Shown here in pieces: positions 15,090 through 23,869 of a stretch of 52,241 nucleotides of DNA (position 1 is the first letter of the stretch; each line of letters begins with the position of its first letter). A program made the translations under genes and the position numbers. Origin of the DNA: Treponema sp. UBA4692 (GTDB lineage Bacteria; Spirochaetota; Spirochaetia; Treponematales; Treponemataceae); contig DHKO01000020.1 of the NCBI GenBank assembly GCA_002404895.1, positions 1 to 52,241 on the forward strand, read 5' to 3'. The notes under the pieces were generated by a model. That model was given only the letters and a program-made list of their open reading frames with translations, was not told where the DNA came from and searched no databases.

Positions 15090-16289
15090 ATGGACAAAGC
15101 AAAATCATTTTCAGAACTAAAAATCAGCGAGAAATATATTGACAATCTTAAATCAAAAGAAATAACAGAGCCGACAGCAGTTCAGTCGCAGGCGATTCCT
15201 AAAATCTTGGAAGGAAAAAGCCTTTTATTTCAAAGCGAGACAGGAACCGGAAAAACGCTCGCTTATCTTCTTCCTCTTCTGGAGCGGATTGAAAAGCAGG
15301 AAAATCCAAGAAAAGAAGCGAGAATCGTGATTATTGCGCCGACAATTGAGCTTGCATCGCAGATAAAGTCGCAGGTTCAGATGACGACAGACGCAAAGGC
15401 GGCTCTTCTTGTTGGAGGCGCGCCGATAAAAAGACAGATTGAGCTTTTAAAAGAAAAGCCGCTTATTGTGATTGGCGGACCAGCACGGCTTCTTGAGCTT
15501 TTCCACCTAAAAAAACTCAGGCTGGACGGCGTTCAGGCAGTTGTCCTTGACGAGGCAGACCGGCTGATTTCTCCTGAAATCAGAGACGACACAATCTCCC
15601 TGATAAACGCGATGAAAAAAGATGTCCAGCTGATTGCGGCAAGCGCGACAATAACAGGCTCGACTCAAAAAATTCTGCAGGAGACACGAGTCAAGAAAAA
15701 CGGAGCGACGGAAAGCGACCTTGAAACGCTTTTTCTTCCTCCAGAAGATGTCTTGCGGAAAAGAATCACGCATTACGCGCTTTTTGCTGAGACAAGAGAC
15801 AAAATCGACACGCTCAGAAAGTATCTCGCCGCGGAAAAGCCTGAAAAAGCCCTTGTCTTCACATCAAAGCTCGATCAGGTCGCGAATATCGTCGCAAAAT
15901 TAAGATACAAGAATATTGACTGCTTCGGGCTTACAGCGAAAATGGACAAGACAGACAGAAAATCAACAATCGACAGGTTCAGGAGCGGAAAAATAAAGCT
16001 TCTCGTCACAAGCGATTTGGCAAGCCGAGGTCTTGATATTCCGAACATCACTCACATAATCCAGATGGATTTGCCGTCGGACGAGGATTTTTTTGTTCAT
16101 AGAGCCGGAAGAACGGCGCGCGCCGGAAAAATAGGAGTAAACATGGTTATCGGCGACGCATACGAGATGAGAAAATACGCCGCTCTGGAAAAGAAACTGA
16201 AAATCGTTGTCTATCCACGAATTTTGTACAAGGGAAAACTCGCAGACCCGAACGGGGTTCAGCAAAATCAGAATAAAAAAGAAGAATAA
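15090..16289 (+). CDS. DEAD-box ATP-dependent RNA helicase
   Basis: 399 residues from the ATG at 15090; a GTG six nt upstream lies in or next to the -10 box and is less likely. Two RecA lobes with the full motif set: FSELKISEKYIDNLKSKEITEPTAVQ (Q motif), ETGTGKT (motif I), GGPARLLE (Ib), VLDEADRLIS (II), ASATI (III), ALVFTSKLDQVANIVAKL (IV), LLVTSDLASRGLDIPNI (V) and HRAGRTARAG (VI). Only about 30 residues follow motif VI, so there is no RNA-binding tail of the CsdA or DbpA kind. Likely acts in rRNA assembly or mRNA remodelling; the specific role is unknown. Followed by a strong terminator. Confidence 0.93.
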   Translation: MDKAKSFSELKISEKYIDNLKSKEITEPTAVQSQAIPKILEGKSLLFQSETGTGKTLAYLLPLLERIEKQENPRKEARIVIIAPTIELASQIKSQVQMTTDAKAALLVGGAPIKRQIELLKEKPLIVIGGPARLLELFHLKKLRLDGVQAVVLDEADRLISPEIRDDTISLINAMKKDVQLIAASATITGSTQKILQETRVKKNGATESDLETLFLPPEDVLRKRITHYALFAETRDKIDTLRKYLAAEKPEKALVFTSKLDQVANIVAKLRYKNIDCFGLTAKMDKTDRKSTIDRFRSGKIKLLVTSDLASRGLDIPNITHIIQMDLPSDEDFFVHRAGRTARAGKIGVNMVIGDAYEMRKYAALEKKLKIVVYPRILYKGKLADPNGVQQNQNKKEE

Positions 16290-16306
16290 ATTTGCCGCTG
16301 GTTATG

Positions 16307-16352
16307 AAAAAGCCGGTTCAGAGAAAAAACTGAGCCGGCTTTTTCATTTTTT
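16307..16352 (+). terminator. Rho-independent terminator of the helicase gene
   Basis: 15-bp perfect stem (16307-16321 with 16330-16344, AAAAAGCCGGTTCAG arm), 8-nt loop, then a T-rich tail. Confidence 0.9.
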
Positions 16353-16360
16353 GTGTCTAA

Positions 16361-16389
16361 TTGAAACGCTGGAAAGTTATTACTATAAT
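16361..16389 (+). promoter_or_regulatory. Promoter of the smc operon
   Basis: TTGAAA (16361-16366), exactly 17 nt, TATAAT (16384-16389). A leader of about 23 nt contains the GAGG ribosome site used by the GTG start of smc. Confidence 0.8.
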
Positions 16390-16418
16390 GGAAAGACATC
16401 TAAAAATGAGGTTTCCTT

Positions 16419-19400
16419 GTGTTCTTAAAATATCTTGACATTTTCGGATTCAAATCTTTTGCCGACAAAACCCACATCGAATTTGCAGACGGAATCACAG
16501 CCCTTTTAGGACCGAACGGCTGCGGAAAAAGCAATGTTGTTGACGCAGTAAAATGGGTTCTCGCAGAAAACAAGGCAAAAAATCTCCGCGCGGACACAAT
16601 GGAATCGGTAATCTTCAACGGAACTGAAACCCGTCCGCCGCTCAACATCGCGGAAGTAACGCTAACAATCTCGAATGAGAACGGACTTTTGCCGCTCGAA
16701 GACTCGGAAATCGCAATAAAAAGAAGACTGTACCGCTCAGGCGAATCAGAATACTACATCAACAACCGTCAGGTCGGCCCGACAGAAATCAGAAGGCTTT
16801 TCATGGACACTGGAGTCGGAAAAGCGGCTTATTCTGTAATGGAGCAGGGGAAAATCGACCAGATTTTGTCTTCAAAGCCGGAGGACAGGCGTTATCTTTT
16901 TGAGGAGGCTGCCGGAATTTCACGCTCAAAGTCGGAAGTTCTAGAGGCTGAGCGCGAGCTTGAACGGACAAGGCAGAATCTCGCGCAAATTGAAGTCGCT
17001 CTCTCGGAAAACAAGAGAAGCTACGAGACTTTGAAAAGCCAGAGCGAGAAGACGACAAAATACAGAAAACTAAAGGAAGATATTTTCAATTACGAGCTTG
17101 ACATTCAGCTTTTAAAGCTAAAGGATTTTGTACAGACTCAGGCGAGAGCAACACAAAACAAGGAAGAAATCGCCTCAAAAAGAAATGCGGTTCAGGCTGA
17201 AATCGACGAAATCTTGAACACGCTCACCGAAAATTCGGACAAAATCAAAGAGCTTCAGTCCAAAATGGGCGAAATGCAGATGGAGCTTGTCAAAATCCAG
17301 ACTGAAAAGACAAACAAGCTTGACCAACAGAAAATCTTGAACGAGCAGGCGCGCACAATACGAGAGAAAATCGGAACTCTTGAGCTAAAGCAGCGTTCAA
17401 TTCAGGAAAGAATCGACGACCTGAACGAGGAAATCGACGAGCAGGACGCGGACTTGCATTCAAAGTCAAAGCAGCTTGACGATGTTCGGAAAAATATCAC
17501 AAGTTTTACTGACAATATTGCGGTCTCGCAGAGCCAAATCACAGAAAACGACAAAAAAGCGGACGAAGGCGAAAAGGAAATTCTCTCGCTCGGTGAGGAA
17601 CGCGCGGATTTCCAGAAGCAGCTTGAGTCAATCACAGAGGATATTGTAACAGAGCTTGACGCAAAGCTAAAAGATTCAGGATTCTCGTCTGCGGCGAGCA
17701 AGCAGGCAAGAGAAGAGCTTGACGAGAAAGTCGGAAAGCTTAAAATCTTCGCGGAAGGACGGCGGAACATCTTCACGGACTACGCTTCTCTCAAAGGACA
17801 TTCTGAAAGCGAGAGCGAGACTTTTGCAAAAGACGCAATCAATGCGCTGGACGAAGTCGTGAATCTGGTTGGCGACATTCAGAATTCAGTCGAGGCTTAT
17901 TCAAAGACAGTTCCGGCATTTATCGATGACTTTTTGTCTCCAGAGGGAATCATCACAAAAAAGAGAAGCATCGACCGCGCAATCTCCGAGAATATGCAGA
18001 AAATCGCGACAATCAGGGAAAGAATCGGCGGCTACAAGGCGGAAAACACAAATCTCATATCAAAAATCAACGAGTACAAGGAGACTTTGGGAAAACTCCG
18101 CGTAAGCGAAGCGCAGATGCAGCAGCAGATTTTCAACGCGAAGCAGACAGCCGAGCTTTTAAAGCGGAATCTCACAAGCGAGCAGAATTCCTTAAAGCAG
18201 AACGAGGAAGAGCTTTACAACGAGCAGCGGAACCAGGAGGACTTGGACGAGCGTGTTGAAGACTTGCAGAGCGCGCTTTCCGTGATTGAAAAACGAGGCC
18301 AGGAATGCGCCAACAAAATGAACGAGCTTGACACAGAAATCAAGCAGCGGAACACAAGCGACTCAGGCAAGAAAAACGCACTCGAGAAAAAACGCGAGGA
18401 GCAGCAGAAGTATCAGGCGCAATACGAGAAGCTCACTCTCGACCTTGTTACAAGCGAGAACGACATCAGGAACATAAAGCAGAATTTTCAGGAGACCCAC
18501 AGCCGAGACCTGATGGAATTTGAAGAGAGAATGTACAAAATCACAGTTCCGTCGCCTGTTCTCCGCGAAAAACTTTCAGAAGCAAGAAAATCTCTCGCCG
18601 ATTTGGGACAGGTAAACCTGATGGCACCTGAGCAGTTTACAGAGCAGAAAGAACGCTACGAAAAGCTCCAGTCGAGCTATGACGACACTAACAAGTCCCT
18701 AGAGAATCTTCTTCGCGTCTCAGAGGAAATCAAGTCAAAATCGACAGAAATGTTTGTTTCGACTTACAACAAAATCAAGAAAAATTTCCACAATATGTTC
18801 CGCCGTCTCTTTGGAGGCGGACGCGGAGAGCTTCGCCTGACAGACCCGCAGAACGTTCTGACATCTGGAGTTGACATCTACGCAGAGCCGCCTGGAAAAA
18901 AGCTTCAGAACATCGCGCTCTTGTCCGGCGGCGAAAAGACAATGACCGCCGTCGCGCTTTTGTTTGCGACTTATCAGGTCCGGCCGTCTCCTTTCTGTCT
19001 TCTTGACGAGATTGATGCCGCTCTTGACGACAAGAACGTAACAAGCCTTGTTGCGGCTTTAAGACAGTTCGCTAAACTCTCGCAGTACATTGTAATCACC
19101 CACAACAAAAAGACAGTTATGGGAGCAAGCACAATGCTCGGTGTTACAATGCAGGAATCCGGCGTGAGCAAAATCATACAGATTCGCCTTGATGAAGACA
19201 TCGACAAAATCCCTTCCTATGACGAGCAGGACGACTTTGTTGACGAAGATGTCGCGCCGGAGGAAAATGTCGTAATTCCGCCGCGGCCGCCAAAACGGAT
19301 TCACAATTCTGACGGAACTGTAACCGACCCGGTTATTGTCCAGCACGAAAAAGAAATCAAAGAGCAGAAACGTCTTGAACGCGAAAAAGCGAAAGCTGAA

Positions 19401-19484
19401 AAGGAAGCGGCAAAGCTTGCGGCCGAGCAGCAGGAAAACCAAGACGATTCAGGCAAAAATGAATCCGAAAGAGAGAAGTTTTAG
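16419..19484 (+). CDS. smc: Chromosome partition/condensin ATPase SMC with atypical hinge region
   Basis: 1021 residues from a GTG start with GAGG 7 nt upstream. The N-terminal head has FGFKSFADKT and Walker A GPNGCGKSNVVDAVKWVL; the C-terminal head has the signature LSGGEKTMTAVALLFATYQ and Walker B/D-loop FCLLDEIDAALDDKN. Long coiled coils lie between. The family is usually about 1170-1190 residues with a globular hinge of about 180 residues holding glycine-rich motifs and a GRATF-type strand. Here the centre (about residues 400-530) is helical and charged, with no recognisable hinge motif. After the head there is an extra acidic/Lys-rich tail of about 90 residues. Compacts and segregates the chromosome; ScpA/ScpB are not in this window. 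Confidence 0.93.
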   Translation: MFLKYLDIFGFKSFADKTHIEFADGITALLGPNGCGKSNVVDAVKWVLAENKAKNLRADTMESVIFNGTETRPPLNIAEVTLTISNENGLLPLEDSEIAIKRRLYRSGESEYYINNRQVGPTEIRRLFMDTGVGKAAYSVMEQGKIDQILSSKPEDRRYLFEEAAGISRSKSEVLEAERELERTRQNLAQIEVALSENKRSYETLKSQSEKTTKYRKLKEDIFNYELDIQLLKLKDFVQTQARATQNKEEIASKRNAVQAEIDEILNTLTENSDKIKELQSKMGEMQMELVKIQTEKTNKLDQQKILNEQARTIREKIGTLELKQRSIQERIDDLNEEIDEQDADLHSKSKQLDDVRKNITSFTDNIAVSQSQITENDKKADEGEKEILSLGEERADFQKQLESITEDIVTELDAKLKDSGFSSAASKQAREELDEKVGKLKIFAEGRRNIFTDYASLKGHSESESETFAKDAINALDEVVNLVGDIQNSVEAYSKTVPAFIDDFLSPEGIITKKRSIDRAISENMQKIATIRERIGGYKAENTNLISKINEYKETLGKLRVSEAQMQQQIFNAKQTAELLKRNLTSEQNSLKQNEEELYNEQRNQEDLDERVEDLQSALSVIEKRGQECANKMNELDTEIKQRNTSDSGKKNALEKKREEQQKYQAQYEKLTLDLVTSENDIRNIKQNFQETHSRDLMEFEERMYKITVPSPVLREKLSEARKSLADLGQVNLMAPEQFTEQKERYEKLQSSYDDTNKSLENLLRVSEEIKSKSTEMFVSTYNKIKKNFHNMFRRLFGGGRGELRLTDPQNVLTSGVDIYAEPPGKKLQNIALLSGGEKTMTAVALLFATYQVRPSPFCLLDEIDAALDDKNVTSLVAALRQFAKLSQYIVITHNKKTVMGASTMLGVTMQESGVSKIIQIRLDEDIDKIPSYDEQDDFVDEDVAPEENVVIPPRPPKRIHNSDGTVTDPVIVQHEKEIKEQKRLEREKAKAEKEAAKLAAEQQENQDDSGKNESEREKF

Positions 19485-19518
19485 GCAACGCGAAAAACAA
19501 AAAGGACGATGAGGAAAA

Positions 19519-19902
19519 ATGAATTTTGATGAAATAAAAGACGCTCTAAGCGAATTTTCACCGCGCGATTTTATGCAGAAAAAGCCATTGACTTCCTCTC
19601 TTATTTGCTTTTTGACAGTCCTGTTCATCGCTGGACTTGTCATTCTTTTGATTCAGAATTCTCCGGAAAAAAAATCAAAGTCTGACACAGCTGCGCCCGA
19701 GCATTTTGAGGCCGATGCTCCAATTCTGATTCCAGACGCGCCGCAGATTGAAAAAGATTATTATCCTTCGAGAACAACTGAAAACCAGTGGCAAAAAGAT
19801 GAAGTTGACAAGTGGTTCACCTATCCTGACGAGGACGTTATGAAAGACTTGGCTGAATCGAACGACAAAATTGTCAAAGACATTATAGGAGCTGCACCTT
19901 GA
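19519..19902 (+). CDS. Unknown single-pass membrane protein downstream of smc
   Basis: 127 residues, no recognised family. A soluble N-terminus (MNFDEIKDALSEFSPRDFMQ) precedes one membrane helix at about 28-47, followed by an acidic extracytoplasmic part with YYPSRTTENQWQKDEVDKWFTYPDEDVMKDL. The GATGAGG ribosome site is 4 nt before the ATG. Lies 34 nt after smc, and its TGA overlaps the TTG start of the next lipoprotein gene, so the three genes form one operon. The topology suggests an envelope adaptor; no function can be assigned. Confidence 0.8.
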   Translation: MNFDEIKDALSEFSPRDFMQKKPLTSSLICFLTVLFIAGLVILLIQNSPEKKSKSDTAAPEHFEADAPILIPDAPQIEKDYYPSRTTENQWQKDEVDKWFTYPDEDVMKDLAESNDKIVKDIIGAAP

Positions 19903-21626
19903 TAAAAAAACATTTTCTTGTTTTCGCTGCGACTGCGGCAATTTTCACAGTTTCATGCGCCTCAACGCCGTCTCCAGACCCGAAAATTGAAAATACGGAG
20001 GAAAAATCTCCAGACGAAAATCCGCTGGCAACGGTAATAGAGCAAAATCTCCCTGAAAACATCAAAAAAGAACCTCAGCCAACGGAAAAACCGGATTCCA
20101 GCCAGATTCCAAAGAATCAAATTTCAGAAGAGCCGGAAAGCGAGCCTAACAAAATAGAAGATAATCTTCAAAATGAAATGGAAAGCAGTTCGCAAACAAA
20201 TTTGCAAACAAGTTCGAAGGCAAACGAAAACAAAGAAATCATAGAAAAAATAATCCCCGAGGAAAAAGAATTTGAGAAAGTGGCGGAAGAGGACTTGCCT
20301 TTTGAAAAGCAAAGCGAAAACGCGCCGCTGGAAGCAGAATCAAAAATTTTTCCAGAGCCTAACGTAATCGATATTGCAGAAGAGCCTGAAGTTTTCGAGG
20401 AAAATCATGAAATTCCTGAACCCGAAAACGAAAAACAAAATCTGCAAAATGAAGAATCGGAAAACACAGAATCGTCAGAACTGGAAAAAGAAGAAACGGC
20501 TGATGCAGATTCTGAAAATCCAATAAAAACTGAAAATACGGACGAAATCAACAATATTGAAGAAAAAGCGGAAACAATCCAGAATTCAGGCGAAGCGAAT
20601 GCCGAAAAAAACGGGATAGAAACAATCATTCCGTCAAGAGAAGTCACGATAAAGCGGAACCAGTACCTTGACGTTGTTTATCCTGGAAACGGCTGGATTT
20701 ACATCGGCGAGGAAAAAACGCCTGCCCTGCTCACCTATTTCGGACGCATAACAGACTCTTCAAGCACGGCTTTCACGTTGCATTCAGGCGAGGCGGGAGA
20801 GACATTCCTGCATTTTTATAAAAATGACGCGCTTACAGGAAAATCAATCGATGACTATCTTTTGGTGACTGTTGAAGACAAAATCGCAAGCCCAGACGAG
20901 AAAACGCTCGCTCCGTCATACGCGCAGATTGTTCCGCCGCAGTTCCAGAAACGGCAAAGCGGAATTTTTAACGACAACGGTGAAACCGGCACGGACAAAA
21001 ATCAAAATCAAGATGAAAAATCAAAACAAAGCGGAATAAATATAGACAAAAACGATGCCGCAAATTCCAAGGCTGAAAGCAAAGAAAAATCGTATGTTCA
21101 AAATCCGCGGGAAAATAGAGAAAATCAGGAATTTTCAAGCAGCGATGTGAAAACGCTTGTCTCAACGCCAGAAAAGCAAAATCCGGCAAAAAATTCCTCT
21201 TCAAGCTCAAGCGAAAATCTTTACGCAGAAACAGGCTTGTCAAAATCAAATTTGGCAGGAGAAAATCTTTCTATTGAAAACGGACAGCAGCCAAGTATTT
21301 CTCTGGAGCCGGAAGTCCAAACGGCAGACGCGGAAAGCGAATCGGGCGAGGAGCTTCTTGAAAAGGCAAAGTCGCTTTTTGAAGAGAAAAAATACGCGGA
21401 ATCCCTTGAATCTTGCCTGGAATGCATAAACGCCTCAAACGGGAATCTTGACGAGGCTTATTATCTTCTCGGACAGATTTACGAGGCTGAGTCTCCTGTA
21501 AAAAACATAAGAAATGCGCTTGACGCTTACACAGCCGTCACAAAAAACTATCCGCTAAGCAAGCTATGGCAGAAAGCGAAGGAGCGGAGCGTTTATCTTA
21601 GAAGATTCTACATCGACATCAGATAA
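19899..21626 (+). CDS. Acidic low-complexity lipoprotein with C-terminal TPR-like domain
   Basis: 575 residues. The TTG start is coupled to the previous stop (TTGA) and has TATAGGAG upstream. A signal peptide ends in the lipobox-like FTVSC (Cys about residue 20). Residues 25-240 are a Glu/Asn/Pro/Ser-rich disordered stretch. A beta-rich block follows (REVTIKRNQYLDVVYPGNGWIYIGEEKTPALLTYFGRI, about 250-330), then more disordered sequence. The C-terminus has a helical TPR-like unit (ELLEKAKSLFEEKKYAESLESCLECINASNGNLDEAYYLLGQIYEA) resembling YbgF/CpoB repeats. Probably a periplasmic or outer-surface anchored scaffold; its partner is unknown. Confidence 0.82.
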   Translation: MIKKHFLVFAATAAIFTVSCASTPSPDPKIENTEEKSPDENPLATVIEQNLPENIKKEPQPTEKPDSSQIPKNQISEEPESEPNKIEDNLQNEMESSSQTNLQTSSKANENKEIIEKIIPEEKEFEKVAEEDLPFEKQSENAPLEAESKIFPEPNVIDIAEEPEVFEENHEIPEPENEKQNLQNEESENTESSELEKEETADADSENPIKTENTDEINNIEEKAETIQNSGEANAEKNGIETIIPSREVTIKRNQYLDVVYPGNGWIYIGEEKTPALLTYFGRITDSSSTAFTLHSGEAGETFLHFYKNDALTGKSIDDYLLVTVEDKIASPDEKTLAPSYAQIVPPQFQKRQSGIFNDNGETGTDKNQNQDEKSKQSGINIDKNDAANSKAESKEKSYVQNPRENRENQEFSSSDVKTLVSTPEKQNPAKNSSSSSSENLYAETGLSKSNLAGENLSIENGQQPSISLEPEVQTADAESESGEELLEKAKSLFEEKKYAESLESCLECINASNGNLDEAYYLLGQIYEAESPVKNIRNALDAYTAVTKNYPLSKLWQKAKERSVYLRRFYIDIR

Positions 21627-21728
21627 TTCTGATGATGCAAGATTGTTCAGACTGATAAAATAAAAATGAACACCGTACAAAGACAAAAAAATCGCAATTT
21701 ACATAAAAAGGAAAACTGGAGGTTTATA

Positions 21729-22460
21729 ATGAAAAAAACTCTTGGAATCGGGCTTGCTCTCTCGCTCGCTTTCGCCCTTTCATCATGCTCGTTAAAGCAG
21801 ATGAACTATGCAGAGCGGACTGTTGAAGTTTCAGGAACTGGAACTGTAACAATTGAAGCTGACACAGCGACAATCCGGGCCGCGGTTGTAACGCGCGCGA
21901 AGGACGTTCAGGAGGCGGCTTCACAAAACGCGGAGAAAATGAACGCGATTCAGGCCGCGCTTAAACAAAGCGGAATAAAGGCGGAAGACATCTCCACAGA
22001 AAATTTTTACGTCTATCAGGAGACAAAATACAACTCAAAAACGCAGGAAAGCGTTCCCGGCGACTACAAAGTCACAAACCAGATAATCGTTTCTGTAAAA
22101 GACATCACAAAAATCGGAAGCACAGTCGATGTCTGCCTGAAATCAGGCGCGAATTCGCTCTCTTCAATAACCTACGGAGTCACAAACCCGGAAACTGCGG
22201 AAAAGCAGGCAAGAACGCTCGCAATCAAGAAAGCGGAATCAAACGCGAATCTTCTTGCAGGAGCAAGCGGAGCACAGCTTGGACGAGTTCTTCAGATTAA
22301 GGAGACTTCACGCCCGCTTCCTGTGAACAACTATATGAAAGCAATGGCGGCATCTGACTATGCGGCAGAGGAATCTTTCTCAAACGAGCAGGCGACAACA
22401 ATCTCAAACGCAAAAAGCGTGATTACCGTAAATGTGGACGCAGTTTATCAGTTGCGGTAA
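21729..22460 (+). CDS. SIMPL-domain (DUF541/YggE-like) lipoprotein
   Basis: 243 residues from the ATG at 21729, chosen because CTGGAGG lies 6 nt upstream and the signal peptide begins there. The signal sequence ends at the lipobox LSSC (Cys about 19). The mature protein shows the SIMPL/DUF541 pattern: VEVSGTGTVTIEADTATIRAAVVTRA, AAQ-type helix NAEKMNAIQAALKQSGIKAEDISTENFYVYQE, YKVTNQIIVSVKD, and the C-terminal AKSVITVNVDAVYQL. Family members such as YggE are periplasmic and linked to oxidative stress, but the biochemistry is unsettled. Lies 100 nt after the previous lipoprotein and 39 nt before serS. Confidence 0.9.
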   Translation: MKKTLGIGLALSLAFALSSCSLKQMNYAERTVEVSGTGTVTIEADTATIRAAVVTRAKDVQEAASQNAEKMNAIQAALKQSGIKAEDISTENFYVYQETKYNSKTQESVPGDYKVTNQIIVSVKDITKIGSTVDVCLKSGANSLSSITYGVTNPETAEKQARTLAIKKAESNANLLAGASGAQLGRVLQIKETSRPLPVNNYMKAMAASDYAAEESFSNEQATTISNAKSVITVNVDAVYQLR

Positions 22461-22499
22461 ACATTCCAAAAGAATAAAATACAAGAAGAGGATATTAAA

Positions 22500-23828
22500 A
22501 TGCTTGACTACAGATTTATCAAAGAACATCTTGATGAAGTAAAAAAGAATATTTCAGACAGAAATATGGTCGCAGATGCGGACTTGGTTGTAAAGCTTTT
22601 TGACGAGCGTACTGCCCTCACAACAAAGCTCCAGACTTTGCAGCAGCAGAGAAATGACAACGCAAAGTCGATGAAGCAGAAGCTAGATGCCGAGACACGC
22701 GCAAAATACGTTGATGAAGGCAAGAAAATCAAGGAAGATGTCGCAAAAGCTGAAAAAGAGCTTGCGGAAGTTGAAGAAAGGCTCGATGTCGAGGGAAGAA
22801 AAATTCCTAACATGCACCACCCTGACACTCCAATCGGAAAACTCGACACAGAAAACCTTGAAGTAAAAAAAGTCGGAACTCCAAGAAAATTCGATTTCCA
22901 GCCAAAAGACCATGTTCAGCTTGGAGAAGAGCTTGGAATCTTGGATTTTGAGCGCGGAACAAAGGTTTCAGGCCCGAAATTCTACTATCTTAAAAACGAG
23001 GCGGTTTTCCTTGAGGAAGCGTTAATTATGTATGCGCTTAATATCTTGAGAAAGCATGGATTCACGCACTTTATCACTCCTGATGTCGCAAAGCAGGAAA
23101 TCTTGCAGGGAATCGGCTTCAATCCGCGCGGAAACGAGTCCAATGTTTACTGCATCGAGGACGAGGGAACTTGCCTTGTCGCGACAGCTGAAATCACGCT
23201 CGGCGGCTACCATTCAGGAGAAATCTTGGACAAGTCTGCCCTTCCGCTTTTCTACTGCGGCCTTTCACACTGCTTCAGACGCGAGGCCGGAGGCGCAGGA
23301 CAGTTCTCAAAAGGACTTTACCGCGTTCATCAGTTCGACAAAGTTGAAATGTTTGTATATTGCCTTCCAGAGCAGTCAAACGAGCTTCACGAAAAGCTCC
23401 GCCTTATCGAAGAGGAAATCTTCACAGGACTTGGGATTCCGTTCCACGTTGTTGACACTTGCACAGGCGACTTGGGCGCTCCAGCATACAGAAAATGGGA
23501 CTTGGAAGCGTGGATGCCGGGACGGGCGAACGCAGACCATCCGGAAGGCGACTACGGCGAAGTTACATCAACTTCAAACTGCACGGACTATCAAGCGCGC
23601 CGCTTGAACGTGAAATACCACGATGACGACGGAAAAAACAAGTATGTCCATATGCTAAACGGAACTGCAATCGCTGTCGGACGCGCAATGCTTGCAATTC
23701 TTGAGAATTACCAGAATGCGGACGGCTCGGTAACAATTCCTGAAGCACTCGTTCCTTATTGCGGATTCGACAAAATCGAGCCTAAGAAAAACTTCAAAGA
23801 CCCGGTTTATCACCCTGCAAAAAAATAA
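22500..23828 (+). CDS. serS: Seryl-tRNA synthetase
   Basis: 442 residues, class II. An N-terminal long antiparallel coiled coil (MLDYRFIKEHLDEVKKNISDR to about residue 105) binds the tRNA-Ser variable arm. The catalytic domain has motif 2 in HCFRREAGGAGQFSKGLYRVHQFDKVEMF and motif 3 in NGTAIAVGRAMLAILENYQNADGSVTIPEAL. The usual TSEVPL stretch reads ATAEITLGGYH. AGAGGA ribosome site. Cytoplasmic; charges tRNA-Ser and Sec-tRNA if present. Possibly co-transcribed with the upstream lipoprotein gene. Confidence 0.96.
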   Translation: MLDYRFIKEHLDEVKKNISDRNMVADADLVVKLFDERTALTTKLQTLQQQRNDNAKSMKQKLDAETRAKYVDEGKKIKEDVAKAEKELAEVEERLDVEGRKIPNMHHPDTPIGKLDTENLEVKKVGTPRKFDFQPKDHVQLGEELGILDFERGTKVSGPKFYYLKNEAVFLEEALIMYALNILRKHGFTHFITPDVAKQEILQGIGFNPRGNESNVYCIEDEGTCLVATAEITLGGYHSGEILDKSALPLFYCGLSHCFRREAGGAGQFSKGLYRVHQFDKVEMFVYCLPEQSNELHEKLRLIEEEIFTGLGIPFHVVDTCTGDLGAPAYRKWDLEAWMPGRANADHPEGDYGEVTSTSNCTDYQARRLNVKYHDDDGKNKYVHMLNGTAIAVGRAMLAILENYQNADGSVTIPEALVPYCGFDKIEPKKNFKDPVYHPAKK

Positions 23829-23869
23829 GCTCCAATAAAAAAAATAAATCTTAATCGAAAGGATTTTAG

